Positions 20,968-33,200 of a stretch of 64,000 nt of DNA are shown here, in pieces. A program made the position numbers and the translations under genes. The notes under the pieces were generated by a model. The model searched no databases and was not told the DNA's origin. It saw nothing but the letters and a program-made list of their open reading frames with translations. Position 1 is the first letter of the stretch. Each line of letters starts with the position of its first letter. Origin of the DNA: Ciona intestinalis (lineage: Eukaryota > Chordata > Ascidiacea > Phlebobranchia > Cionidae); the NCBI RefSeq assembly GCF_000224145.3, contig NC_020177.2, forward strand, positions 2,173,746 to 2,237,745, given 5' to 3'.

Positions 20968-22334
20968 GTTAAAAAAACGTTTATTAACTTCCTGACAGCA
21001 ACAGCAATGTTGTTAGATTACTGATTGGCTATAACTGCAGTGCTTGTGTATGGCAAACGCTTTTCTGCATTGTTTGAGTTCACCTTATGCAAACAATTAC
21101 TTGTGTACCGTAACTAAACATTTAAAGACTGTACTAATTTTATTAAAGAGCATAGGATATTCAGTGATCAAATAAATATTTTAAAAAATAACAAATTAAT
21201 TAGGTAAATAAAACAAGGTATTTAAAAACTATTTAAAATTCCATTTGTCAAAAGTTGAACTACTCTTTATAAGTTATTAATGGTTTACAACAAAAAAACT
21301 AACCTACAAACGTTATTCGCAAGTCGAAATATTTTGATTTGTAATTTATACAGACAAGTCAACATTTAGGATTTTTGTTTGCACATAATATAGAAAAGTA
21401 AATATTTATGCATTGTCGCAACTTAAGTTTTGGTGTTTGGTTTTGCATCTATATACCCTAACCAAGTCATGAAATACACTAACAAAGTGTCGGATTTGTG
21501 TAAAATATTTTCTATTTTTAACAATCTATACCCTAAAAACAAACAAGATATCACTTTGGTTTGCACATGTGTTTTTATTATATCTAGATCCTACATATGG
21601 CTACCACTCCTATGTTCAAAAACCATGCGAGAACTCCTCTCATAGTTTGAACATTTAAATGGAATCCAGCACTAGGTGGAGAATGGAGATACAGGAACCT
21701 CACTTTGTAAAAAGTTAAAAGTGAAAAAGTTTGCATTCAAATGCTACAACTCAAACTCAAAGTTTTTCCATACATAAGGTTATATGTTATATCTCATTAA
21801 TTTTTTTAAATATTTTATCACTATAATTTTTCTATTGTTTTGATTTATGAGTTTAGCAAAGGTTTATGTGGAAAAGCATCTACTCAGAATGTAGGCTATG
21901 TGATTTAACTAAAACATGAATGCATGACAGCTGTGTAGATTTTAAAGAGAACAAGGTAGGAGTAATAGGTTGTGGGTTTGATTTATAGCCACACTGTTAA
22001 TATTCAACTCATAATTACCTTGTGTATATATTAGTAATTACTTCGTGTATATATAACTTCTGTTCCATTAGCATCAGAAGTATTATTTAATTCTGAACTT
22101 AAACACCTAATACATTAAATTATAATGCAAGTAATTTTTAATTTGTTTAATACTTTGCTGTTAATTTATGCTCTATGTATTTTTTAAACACACATACACC
22201 TTATAGTCCCAACATAATTTAATGTTCTGTATAACATACCTTCTAAAATAACAACTTTTACAGAAAATAAAGGTTTCAAGATTGAAATAAAACAATAAAA
22301 TTAAAGGCAAAAGCCAATAGTTTTAAAAAATGTT
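20968..22334. other. Spacer between copy 3 and the WBP1-like gene
   Basis: AT-rich, with no supported gene. It contains the small relic at about 21729-21775 described separately. Confidence 0.5.
21729..21778 (-). pseudogene. Short relic of a fourth family copy
   Basis: Plus-strand AGTTTGCATTCAAATGCTAC and the bases after it ('AACTCAAACTCAAAGTTTTTCC') match the part of the three gene copies that encodes RVVAFKCKLELG (for example 19190-19235). The match covers only about 50 bases and fades on both sides. Confidence 0.5.
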
Positions 22335-23726
22335 TTACGTTAAATTTGTTCGGTTTGAATTAGATACATTTTCTGTAATAGAGTTTGGAATGCGTTGGTT
22401 GTTTTCTGTTTGTATTGTCAATTGGCTTATTATTGGGCAACGAGTGTCTTGTGTCTGCAACCCTGGGTAAGCAGGAGGTGGACCTAATGTATCATCTTCA
22501 TAGTTTGATTGAGGGTATAAAATATCTCCGTATAAATGTTGGAGATCCTGGTATGAAGGTGGAGCATCGGACATTGGTTTCTGAAATGCTGGATTGTCCT
22601 AAACAAACATGAATGAACTTGTAGTGCATATTTATCATTGCGTGATGATGGGTCCACATTAGTCATTATTAAATGTACACCAATACACTTTTATTTATAT
22701 TGTCCCTTTTTACGAAAAACACATCTGTCATTTGATAAAAACATATTTGCTACAGACTGCATTTGCCTTTTTACATTGTGACGTAAAAGTTAATTTTGCA
22801 GAATTTAATGTCTAAGTTGCAGTTGTAAACTGGATTTAAGCAGTTGTGGTTTAATGCAACAAGGGCTGTTAAACAAAGCATTTTCTAAAATAAAAAACTA
22901 CATTAAAATATAAATATTTTTTCACCTGTGCATTGGGACGCGCGGTTGTAACTGTTTCTGTTTGTAGCTGGACTGGTGTTTTGTTGCACACTTTTTTCAT
23001 CATTTTGTAACATTCCTTCAGTACAACAATCACAATTACAAATACAAGAGACATGCCCATCCAGAAATCTAACAAAAAATCAAACAATTATTATGTTCAG
23101 ATATGTAACCGTTCATCAACTTATAAAATATAGGTATTAAATTTGCTGATTTACAATCATTTATAACTGTAAATTAACTTACACCACATGCCCCAGAATG
23201 CAGTGTAGGAGCAACAGAATGGGGTTCCTGTGCTGTTCTTACCACAACAGTATTGTATCTTACTGCCAGAATCTGTTGGTTTAAAAGATGTATTGTAAAT
23301 AAATGAATGAATGTAGTTTACTTTATCCTCGCGTGGCCATAAAATGAGAGTCATGTTCATACACCTCGTGCAAGCTTACGAGCCACTGCGCCCGAGATTA
23401 TACAGTGAAAATTTTGATAAAGTAAAATACAAACCTCTGCAATAATAACCATCTCCACAGTATTCATATGCCTAAAAAATAGCAAGTTTATATTTAGAGC
23501 TAGGAAGTTGTTCTTGTCTAACTTGTAAATGTTTTGTACAAGAAAAGTACAAGCTATTTGTTTTAATATAGTGCTAAACTAATTATGTAGGACTGTCTTG
23601 GTTATAAATTTATTCCACAAAGACTACTATCTACTATCATTATTACATTTCACTTACATGTGCCCATCTTGCATGCATTAAGAACAGAATCACCAGAACA
23701 GAAATAAATTGAAGACACATTTTCAT
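22335..23726 (-). CDS. WBP1/VOPP1-like single-pass membrane protein with two PPxY motifs
   Basis: Five exons on the minus strand: 23658-23726, 23435-23471, 23183-23272, 22926-23068, 22335-22598; phases agree and give 200 residues. Residues 1-22 form a signal peptide (MKMCLQFISVLVILFLMHA). Residues 24-58 are Cys-rich (YEYCGDGYYC, QYCCGKNS, FCCSY), with a possible N-glycosylation site at N48. A membrane segment spans about 60-82 (FWGMWYFWMGMSLVFVIVIV). The tail has PPSY at 126-129 and PPAY at 154-157, typical ligands of WW domains such as those of NEDD4-type ubiquitin ligases. The pattern CCG...CC...W.W-membrane-PPxY is that of the WBP1/WBP1L/VOPP1 group; Shisa proteins have a similar plan and are the alternative. 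Its likely role, by analogy, is an adaptor for WW-domain proteins on endosomal or plasma membranes. Confidence 0.75.
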
Positions 23727-25050
23727 CAATATTAAAAGTACAGGCTTTTAATGACTAATTTTAATAACAGTTTTATCTGCTACTTTGCACAACGGATATA
23801 CTTATTCTGAAGATTGGTTTATTGCTGTTATGTAGCAAACATAAAACAGAACATGTGGTAGAAATAGACCATTTCACAATGATTGTGTAATACACCTACA
23901 TCTGACCTCACTTCTCAAAGGCCATGTCTGTGTTGTCTTTGCAATCATGTTTACTGTTGGGCAAATATTTACCGAACAAAGCCAGCACATTACCTCGTAC
24001 CTATTTTTAAAATGTCAAGTCATTTCATATTCAACTAAATGCTATTGTGTTGAAAGAGTTAAAAGAAAAATTGTATAATTTTTTCATAATATTTTTTTCC
24101 GATTATTTTAACAAGATACATTTTTTTTGAGTGTTTTTACAGATAAACATCACTTTATTGTACTTCAGCTCAAAATTTCTTTTGATAATAAATAATTTGT
24201 TTATAATTAAGGATTATTTGAATTTGTATGCTGTATTTTTTAATCAATGTAGCTTTCACCAATGGTGTGTTAAGAATGACTTTGCTGTTGTTGCAAGTTT
24301 CCCTATTTTCGTTGTAATTATTTTTATCTTCATTAATGTATTTGAATGAATAAAAGTTATGTAAAGATAGATATTCATATCGATAGTCTTAAAATAAAAT
24401 CATGTAAAGCATTGGAACTGAAATAAATTTACTAACTTTTCCTAAAAATATAATTCTTACTTACGACACATGTTTAAATCTTAGTGCAGCCTTCACTTTA
24501 TATTGCAGCAGTTTTTTTCAATAAAATGAGACAACTTGACACAGTTTTCTTTTGGGTTGGGTTTACTGATAATAGATTTTAACTAAATATTAAAATTTCA
24601 ACATACAATGATGGCAATGCACAATGTACAAAATCATTAATAGTTAATGTTATATTAAATAAACACTCTTTTTGAAAGTTCAATGATCTTATGCACCGGT
24701 GCTGACTGAGAATTATACAACAAATATAAATTTAACATTAGGATTATCTCTACAATTGTATCTTTATTATAGCAGCTCCCATTAAGTAAAATACATAGTA
24801 ACTCGTAAGCTGTTACCAGGTGTATAAACACCCGTGTTGTAAGTGCTGTCGTTTTCCGGCCACGCGAGGATGAATTACATTCATTCAGCTCAAATTTTTG
24901 GTAGAAAATGTGCGCTAATTGGGCTCATGCATGGTAGCTTGGTCGTTTTTCCAGAAGACTGCTACAGTACCTTTCAAATTGCAATAAAGAACAATTGTAT
25001 AAGTGACCCACTATCCTGTTATAGCAGTAATTTGTATGGTTCTTGTTTTC
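23727..25050. other. Spacer between the two WBP1-like genes
   Basis: AT-rich; no gene supported. The promoter of the gene at 22335-23726 should lie just above 23726. A SINE tail fragment is at 24797-24892. Confidence 0.5.
24797..24892 (+). mobile_element. SINE 3' tail fragment
   Basis: 'TAACTCGTAAGCTG', 'CACCCGTGTTGTAAG', 'GTCGTTTTCCGGCCACGCGA' and the end TTACATTCATTCAG match the 3' part of the SINE family. The tRNA head is missing. Confidence 0.8.
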
Positions 25051-26369
25051 TTAGTTTAATTTGTATTTCACCATCAGACAGCAGCATCGTACTAGTATAC
25101 ACAGAACGGTAATTCCTATAGCCAGTCTAAGCCATACGTCTGAAACAAAAATATTTTTATTCCAGTTGTCTTTTTATATGTTTGGTGTCAAGGACTAGTT
25201 TACTTTGATAATCTAACAGTAAAATAAGGTGTGAAGGTATGCCATTACGGAATGAATTAAACTTCAAAGTAGTTGCAATATAAGTTTAGTTGTACTGAAT
25301 AATATAAACCAAAAACTCCTGACAGTTTATTATTTCTGCTAAAGTTTAAACATTCTTTTATTTTTTAAGTATATGAATGCTCATTAAATTAATAAAAGTT
25401 ACTTACACCACATATTTGTCGTACCACTGTAGTGCAGGTTTTCATTAGAGTTCGTTTTACAGCAAGTCATTATCTTGTTCCTTGTATCTGTATGTTGTGT
25501 AAAGGAAGTAAAAAAGTGTAATCATAAGTTGAATTTTGAAATCGTGCTCTTTTGATTTTTTTTCAAATTAAGTAACTAAATGGTTAAAAAGAGTGTTTGT
25601 TCAATGTCAGAAACAGGTTTTTAAACATGGAGTGTTATAAATTTTGCTTTTGAAAAAACAAAGGCAAAGTTCCTGTCTGAACATGAAAGAGGTTTTTTAA
25701 ATTAAAAAAATCTTGTTTACGTTTCGTTAAACAAGCCGGAAAATTTACCATTTTTTGGAAGTTCAGAACACTTTAACTTTGACATATAATATTTTTTATA
25801 GTTGTTTTTAAAATAGCACAATAGATAAACTGTGTTATTTTAAAGTTTAATGTTACAATTGTTAAGAAGTCTGTTGATTTTTTGGGTTACTGATCTCATC
25901 CTTGATACTTTGAGGGAGTTTAACAAAACATTGGGACCCAAATTTACAAGAAGACTTTATTATGTTTGCGTGTTGTATGTTGTTATTGATAGACTGGTTA
26001 CAACTGTATTAGTAAATAGAAAAAAAATGTTTATAATGTGTAATGTCTGATGCATAATGTGTTTAATTTCTGTGGATTGGGCTTTTAAATGACTGTAACA
26101 TTATCATTTTCCAGTTTTTAAAATAACTTAATTTAATTACACCAAAATATTAAACAAAACCTTTTTAAAGTACTAATGCACTAGATAACTATAAACTTAT
26201 CTTTTACAAAGAACAACATCTGTTTTAAACATAAACATTTACCATCTATCTCGGCTCTTTCTTTATTCTCAAGCATGAACCAGTTTCTTCCAATTGGGAT
26301 AAAGCCCAGTGAATGGTGACATTTAAACCTTTTTTCCATCGAAAAATTTTGCTTTGGTATTTGTTCCAA
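25051..26369 (-). CDS. Second, diverged WBP1-like membrane protein gene, partial
   Basis: Two exons fit the gene next door by position, phase and borders. 25407-25487 encodes TRNKIMTCCKTNSNE and ends GTTNMW with donor GGT/GTAAGT, as in the neighbour's exon 3. 25051-25139 encodes a membrane helix (VWLRLAIGITVLCILVRCCC) and stops at once (LMVKYKLN-stop), so there are no PPxY motifs. An upstream exon ending at 26243 (ENKERAEID plus one base, donor G/GTAAAT) is in the right phase but shows no similarity to the neighbour; its 5' limit, start codon and signal peptide are not identified. It could be a truncated paralogue or a decaying duplicate. Confidence 0.45.
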
Positions 26370-27204
26370 ATGGAAACTAAATAACAGCTATGTGTATTTT
26401 GCCATTAATGTTCACTTGTCTTCTTAGTTTTAAATTGCAAACTTCAAAACATTGTTGTAAATTTAACTACTGTTTATACAGAGATGTGAAATTCATTTTA
26501 AAAGCTTTTTGTCGTGTGTGTTAACATAAACTACCACTATGTCTTGGAGACGATTTTGTTTGAGAACCAACTTTGCCTCTGCCCAAATTCCTTTTAAATT
26601 TATGAATTGTGAGTGCACTTATTTATCCGTGCGTGGCTGGGGAAGGATAATTGGTATACAATGGATGTTCTGTTTCATACAGCTTGTTGTGAAAATATTG
26701 TGTGTTACTTTGTTGAAGAAACATTTGTTACAGAAATATGTATTTGTGTTTGTTTTTTACTAAGCTTTCGGCGGTTCAAATAAATGCGATGACTTTGAGA
26801 ATCACTCGTTAAAACGTAAATTTTGATTTGCACTTTGCAGACAGTTCATCAAAGTTAAGACTGGTAAAGCTGTAACACGGGTTTTGTAGAATTGAAATAC
26901 CAAGAATGAATCAGTTTTATTTATCAATTATTTTTGCGTGGAAAAATTAATAAAACGATAAATATATGTAAGCCTAAAATAAATCATCGCATACAAATAT
27001 ACAATGGTGTCATACCCTAAACAATTTTTGAGACCATTTGATATGGAATCGCGGCACTAAACTTTAAACACACTTTGGTATCACATATGTTCAAGAAATC
27101 CACGTGCGTATGTTTTGATTTCGTTTATTGTTTACTCTCGGCTGTTGAATAAGATACGAAATATTTTACTTCTGGGGATCAATAAAACAACCAACTAAAG
27201 TGAA
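26370..27204. other. Presumed divergent promoter region upstream of BMS1
   Basis: No coding exon is supported. The BMS1 start codon is at 27205 with the context AAGTGAAATGG. No TATA box is evident at a fitting place. Confidence 0.4.
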
Positions 27205-30200
27205 ATGGATACCGATGCACCGGCAAAAGCTCACAGAGCCCGACGCGCTGGACGTAAAGCAGAAAAGCGACAGAAGAACAGCGAAGATGCGGACACTAAA
27301 CAACGAAATCCAAAAGCGTTTGCAATTCAGAGCACAAACAAGTTAAACAGAGCATTTAGAAGGTAAGAGCTGCGAAAATGTATACTTTTCCACTTTAATA
27401 GCAGCTTATATCAGTGCTGCCGCTGGCACTAAAAGCTAAAACTTTAGTTCGTATTGATTTTTAAACCAATTGTTTTGTATGAAACGAACTATAGCGTAAA
27501 TGAAACGAAAATGCCTGTGTACATACAGTTCTATGCAAACATGTGCTCTTATCTCAATTTTTTCCGAAAATCAAATAATTTAGCTTTTCACAAAACAATC
27601 CTTGCACAGTGTGTTATTTATCAATAGTGTTACATGAATCCTTAAAAATGAAGCTCAAACTCTTTGTAAAGAAACTTTGGTCAGACGGTAATTCTCACAA
27701 AAAGTTGTAAAAAATTATGTTTTGCGCAAAAGTAAATTTTTAAGTTTTTGTGCATATAGTAGGTTGGGGTAAGATGGGACACATTTAAAGAATTTTAAAA
27801 CCGTATCCTCAGGACTTTCATAGACCGTTGTTAAGTTTTAAAACATGATCAGGATATTTGGATATTATGCGCCAAAGGTGTCCTATCTTCTCCCACTCTA
27901 CTATATATTAACTATAATTTGGTTAAATTTATTAGAGCCCAGGATGTGAAAGCCCGTAAGCACCACATACCCGTTGTCGACCGAACCCCCCAAGAACCCC
28001 CTCCTATTGTCGTAGCGATTGTTGGTCCTCCAAAAGTAGGAAAGACGACCCTTCTAAATGGAATCCTTAAAAACTACACGCGTCAAAAAGTTTCGGAAAT
28101 CAAGGTTTGTTTTAAATGCGTAGAAGCACTTTTGACAACATTTCGAAATGTTCATTCTATTCTTATTGTGTAACTAATTTTTTAAGGAAATTTTCCGCAG
28201 TAATAAACTGTTTAAGCAGAAGATTCTGTTTTAGAGAAATTTTAATTCTTAATTTACATTTTAATTTTACATAATTTATATTTAAAAAATTAAGTTTAAA
28301 AATAAAATGTTTAATATTTTTTTGTCTACTAGGGACCAGTGACATTAGTGTCAGGTAAACATCGTCGACTTACATTGATAGAATGTAACAACGACATGAC
28401 CTCTATGATTGATATTGCTAAAGTAGCTGACCTGGTAAGTTAAATGATTTTGAATTTTTATCTTTTTGACAAAATGCTTCTAAGATTAAGAGAATGCTCC
28501 TATATATTCTACCATTAGACAAATATATTTGGATTTGTGATATATTTTTCTTTATTTACATGGTAGACTAGGCCAATACTATATATACTCTAGTAAGTTT
28601 CAACTACTCATTGAAAATCAGCTGTTTTTGTTGAAATAGTTTTTCGTATAAATTTTCTGAAAATCAAACTGTGCAAAAATGTACTTAACCAAGTTTATTT
28701 ATGTTTTAGATTCTGCTAATGATCGATGCCAGTTTTGGATTTGAAATGGAAACATTTGAATTTCTTAACATTTGTCAGGTAACTGGTGACCATCACTACT
28801 GCATTTATTCTTCATGTAGAATTTAAGATTATTCTTAAAAACTATTCATAAAACATATAGAATCGGTTATAGAAGTACATATACAATGCTGTTGTAAAGA
28901 AAGGGTGAATAGATAAATAATGAACAAGATGGTGCAGTCTTGCAACTCATTTGTGAGAAAAATGACCGTTATAGGTTTTGCCCACCACAATTATGGCAGC
29001 ACTGACCATCCACTGCACTGGTTATCAATGCAAACCTTTTACCCATTTAGATATTATTAAATTTAAATTTAATGTCATTGTGTCTTGTTGTCTGTTAGAT
29101 GGTTTTGGTTATTAACTTATAACAGAACAATTTTTCACTAATAATTTGTAAATTATGCTTGAATTGAATGAATGTAACTAACTTAATCCTCGCATGGCCG
29201 GAAAATGACATAACATGAGTGTTTTGTTTCATACACGTCGTACCAGCTTACGAGTTACCAAGTATGTTGCTTTGTGGGTAATTATTTTTTGGGGGGATTT
29301 TTTTAAGTGTGGCTGAAAATTTGAACAACCCATTGGTGCTTACTGTGTACAGCAATTTCCGTTAGGTGTTTTGCCCAAGGACACATACAATGGTAGCAAC
29401 GACGAGCGTAACCAACTGTGCTACGGCGCCGGACAAACTTTTTCAACTTTAATACACCAATATGTTATGTTACATTATAAACTAAAATAATTTTACAATT
29501 ATTGATTGACAGGTGCATGGCTTTCCGAAGGTCATGGGAATTCTGACTCATCTTGATTCGTTTAAACAACAAAAAACTTTGAAGAAAACGAAAAAAGCTT
29601 TAAAGCATCGGTTTTGGACAGAACTTTACCAGGTATACGCATGAGCAAATTTTTTTATTTTAAATAAAAAAGTTAAAATGTGAAAGCTCAAAATTCACAT
29701 TCTTAGATAGCTTGCAGGAAGTTTTAAAAACCTTTGTGTCAGCTTTAGCATCCAGTTTACCTGAAATTTGCGTGCCTACCTCTAACCCAGAGGTAATGGG
29801 TTTAAGGCTTGTCATGCTACCGTTGCGGGCGTATGTGTCTTTGAGCAAGACACTTAATGGTAATTACTCCAACTCAGTGGTCACTAATGGGTTGTCAAAA
29901 TTATCAGCCTTACATAAAAAAATGAAAAACTCCAAAAAAAGAATCACCTACAAAGTAACATACATGGTAACTCGTAAGCTGGCACGAGGTGTATAAAACA
30001 GTACACCTGTGTTATAACGACTGTCGTTTTCCTGGCCACGCGAGAATAAAGTAATTTACATTCATATATAACAACAACTCCAATCAAATTTCAGGGGGCA
30101 AAGTTATTTTACTTAAGTGGTATGGTGTTTGGTGAATATCAACGTACTGAGGTTCGTAACCTTTGTCGCTTCATAAGCGTCATGAAGTTCCGACCTTTGA

Positions 30201-33200
30201 CCTGGAGGTCAACTCATTCATATGTGTTCGCTGACCGGTAAGTCATGTGATTATTGTGATTCACTGCATTTTCATGGAAAAATCATTATAAAAATTTTAT
30301 AATGTTTGTTTCATTACTTACCATAAATTCCTCTGATTGTTGTCACATTGTGATTATTGTGGTTCATGAGATTTTCATGAAAAAAATCATGATAAAATTC
30401 ATAATTTTGTTTTCAATACTAAACTCGATTTACTGTCAGTTATTTATTCTGGTGTGGTAATTTAACAAAATGTTTCATATTCCACACAATGCGGTGACTT
30501 TAATATGTAATGCCTATATGGTATTAACTTAGCATGTACATTTAAACTTTGTGAGTGATCATTTTTTTTAAAACCCACCACAATTAGAGCAATTGCTCTT
30601 TACTATTAAATGTCCTGTTTAAGACCACGTGCATTATCCACAATTTTAATAGCCTTGAGTTCCACACTGGGTATATGCGGCACAGTGGGTTAGAACGCAT
30701 GTCTCTGACCCAGAGGTAATGGGTTTAAGGCTCGTCGCTGCTATCGTTATGGGTGTATGTGTCCTTGGGCAAGACACTTAATAGCATTGCTTTAACCTAG
30801 TGGTCACTAATGGGTTATCTAAAGCATCCCATATCCATATTATACTGACCCATAACACCCATATTATACCGACTGTCATTTTCTGGCCATGCAAAGACAA
30901 AGCAAGTTGCATTCATTCATTCTCTGCCTAGGACACAAAAGGGAAAAATTACATTAAATACATTCAAGTTTCTAATGTTTCTTACAGTATGGAAGACATA
31001 ACTGACCCTGAAACTTTGAGAGTTGAACCCACTTGTAACCGCAATATATCCATATATGGTTATGTACGAGGCACGCACCTCAAACCAAGCACAGCAGTTC
31101 ATATACCAGGTTGGTTATTGCTTAGTAAAGTTGAACAGTTTCTGGGTTTTAATTTAATTATTTCCAATTGATATAATTTTTTTATTTAAATTGGGTCTTC
31201 ACAACCCTATATAATTTTTTTATTTAAATTGGGTCTTCACAACCCAAATGTATGGATTCAAAAGTCAGTTGATATTTGATTTGGTTGAGTAACTATGGAA
31301 TTTAGAGGGGTATTTTTACTTAACTATGGAATTTAGAGGGGAACAATAGTGGTTAAAAAGCCTTTTTATTATACATACCTGCAAATCTGCAATAACTCTG
31401 AAATTTAGGTTGAGTGACTATGGAATTTAGAGTAGAGGGTATTTTTACTCGCACGATAGTGGTTAAAAAAGCAGTTGGACTGTTTTGTAAAAGATTTTTT
31501 TCTCTATGCTTCCGACATTGTTTTATTGTATGGGTACAATAACTGATCTAAAACCTTTTTTTTTCGAAAACTGAAAAATGCTGTAGTTGTTTTATTTATA
31601 ATCGTAACAAAAATTACTAATCAGAAATATGGACATCTGAATAAATAAGTAATCTCACTATATATCACAGGTGCTGGTGATTACAGATTACATAATATTT
31701 CATTTCTACACGATCCATGTCCACTGCCTGACAGAGGAGATAAAAAACAAAGAAGGTTAATATATTTTCCTCAATAAATAAATTTCACTATTTATCCTTG
31801 CATAGCGTGACAACTTCGCAAGCACAATGGCTCTCCCCATTTCATACACTTTCATGTCTGCTTATGAGTTACCATATGCAATCTGAGTTGATTTTTTTAC
31901 TGTTTTTGTATGACTGACAAATTGGATCAACCGTGACTGGTTAAAGCTGTAAAAGTTTAGTGACTCGTTAAAGCTGTTAAATTATTGTTAAATGTCATGC
32001 CCAAAGTCACTCTTTCACATAGTAGCAATATCAACAGAACTTTTGATCAGCAGACTTAAAGTTTATGCAAAAATTATAAAAAAACAGTTTTTTTTTATAT
32101 TCTGTTACTTCTGCTACCAGGCATAATGTAAATATTCTTTCCACGACTTATCAGGGAATGATGACATCTTTCCGAATTGCAGATGAAACGCCAGAAATAC
32201 ACTACATTTTTATACCAGTTGACCCGTTAAAAAGGTTTGTCATTTTTTAATGAGTATTATTTTCTCAGGAGTTTGGATGTACATGAGCGTGTGATGTATG
32301 CTCCCATGTCAGGGGTTGGAGGGATTGTCTACGACAAGGATGCTGTTTATATTGATGTGGATGGTAGTAACAACACAGCTGAGGTAGGTTGCCCTAGTTT
32401 TATGTAGATAAGTATAAATTTTATGCATTTTGTAAAAATATAAATTGTAATGAAAATGGAAGTACTTCATTTATTGTAAATTCGACTTTAAAATTTTTTC
32501 GATTTTTTTTGGGGGAATTGATTTAGTTTCTTCGATTTTTTTAGAATTGATTTAGTTTTTACCAGTTTTATTCTATTGGAACTAGTTTTTACCAGTTTCA
32601 ACCTCTTTTCATCATTTTACCTTGTTTCAACTAGGTTTTGTACTATTTTTTCTTGGCCTAACTTTAGCTTAAACTTCGCTTAAAAAGCTTAAAAAGAGAC
32701 ATTTCACTCGTATAAAATGGAAATCTGTTCAAATTGTTTTAAATGATTTCGCATGAATTGTTAATAATTTAAAATAGTCATATACTAAGTTGGTTAATAA
32801 TTTTTAATTACAACTTGTTTTATCTAGGTTCTATGGTTTTCAATAAATTTTACCAATATTTAAACTTAGTTTTTCCCAATTTACCCTAGTTTTCCACCGC
32901 TTTTAGTCTCAGCAACAAAATGTCCCTGAAACAATTCTGAAGTCATCAATCATAGATTCATCGAAAACAATCGATTCTAAAATGGAGGAAAGCAAAGTTT
33001 CTTTGTTTACTGGAGATGAACCATTGTCTACTGAACAAGCAGAAAGGTAATAAATAGACAATTATTGTACCTAGTGGCTCTATTTCGTTACCGTTAGTAT
33101 TGTTTTTGTTAAGTTAGCATTGAAGCCAATATGTCACAATTGTCATTATTACTATTCAATGCCACGTGGTATATTGCTCAACAACGTTGCAATCACTTCC

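Larger units (their letters stand above)
16528..20970. repeat. Segmental duplication block A (second copy)
   Basis: Repeats 3120-7440 in the same orientation: last RhoGEF exon, poly(A) region, AT-rich spacer and the minus-strand nucleotidyltransferase-like gene. Differences include an extra ~55 bases near 17270-17330 and extra spacer near 18460-18560. Stretch 16685-18644 has no gene of its own. Confidence 0.9.

Noticed and set aside
26539..26763. Frame starting MSWRRFCLRTNFASAQIPFK
   Set aside because: Ends in low-complexity hydrophobic residues, has no splice support and lies in the presumed BMS1 upstream region.
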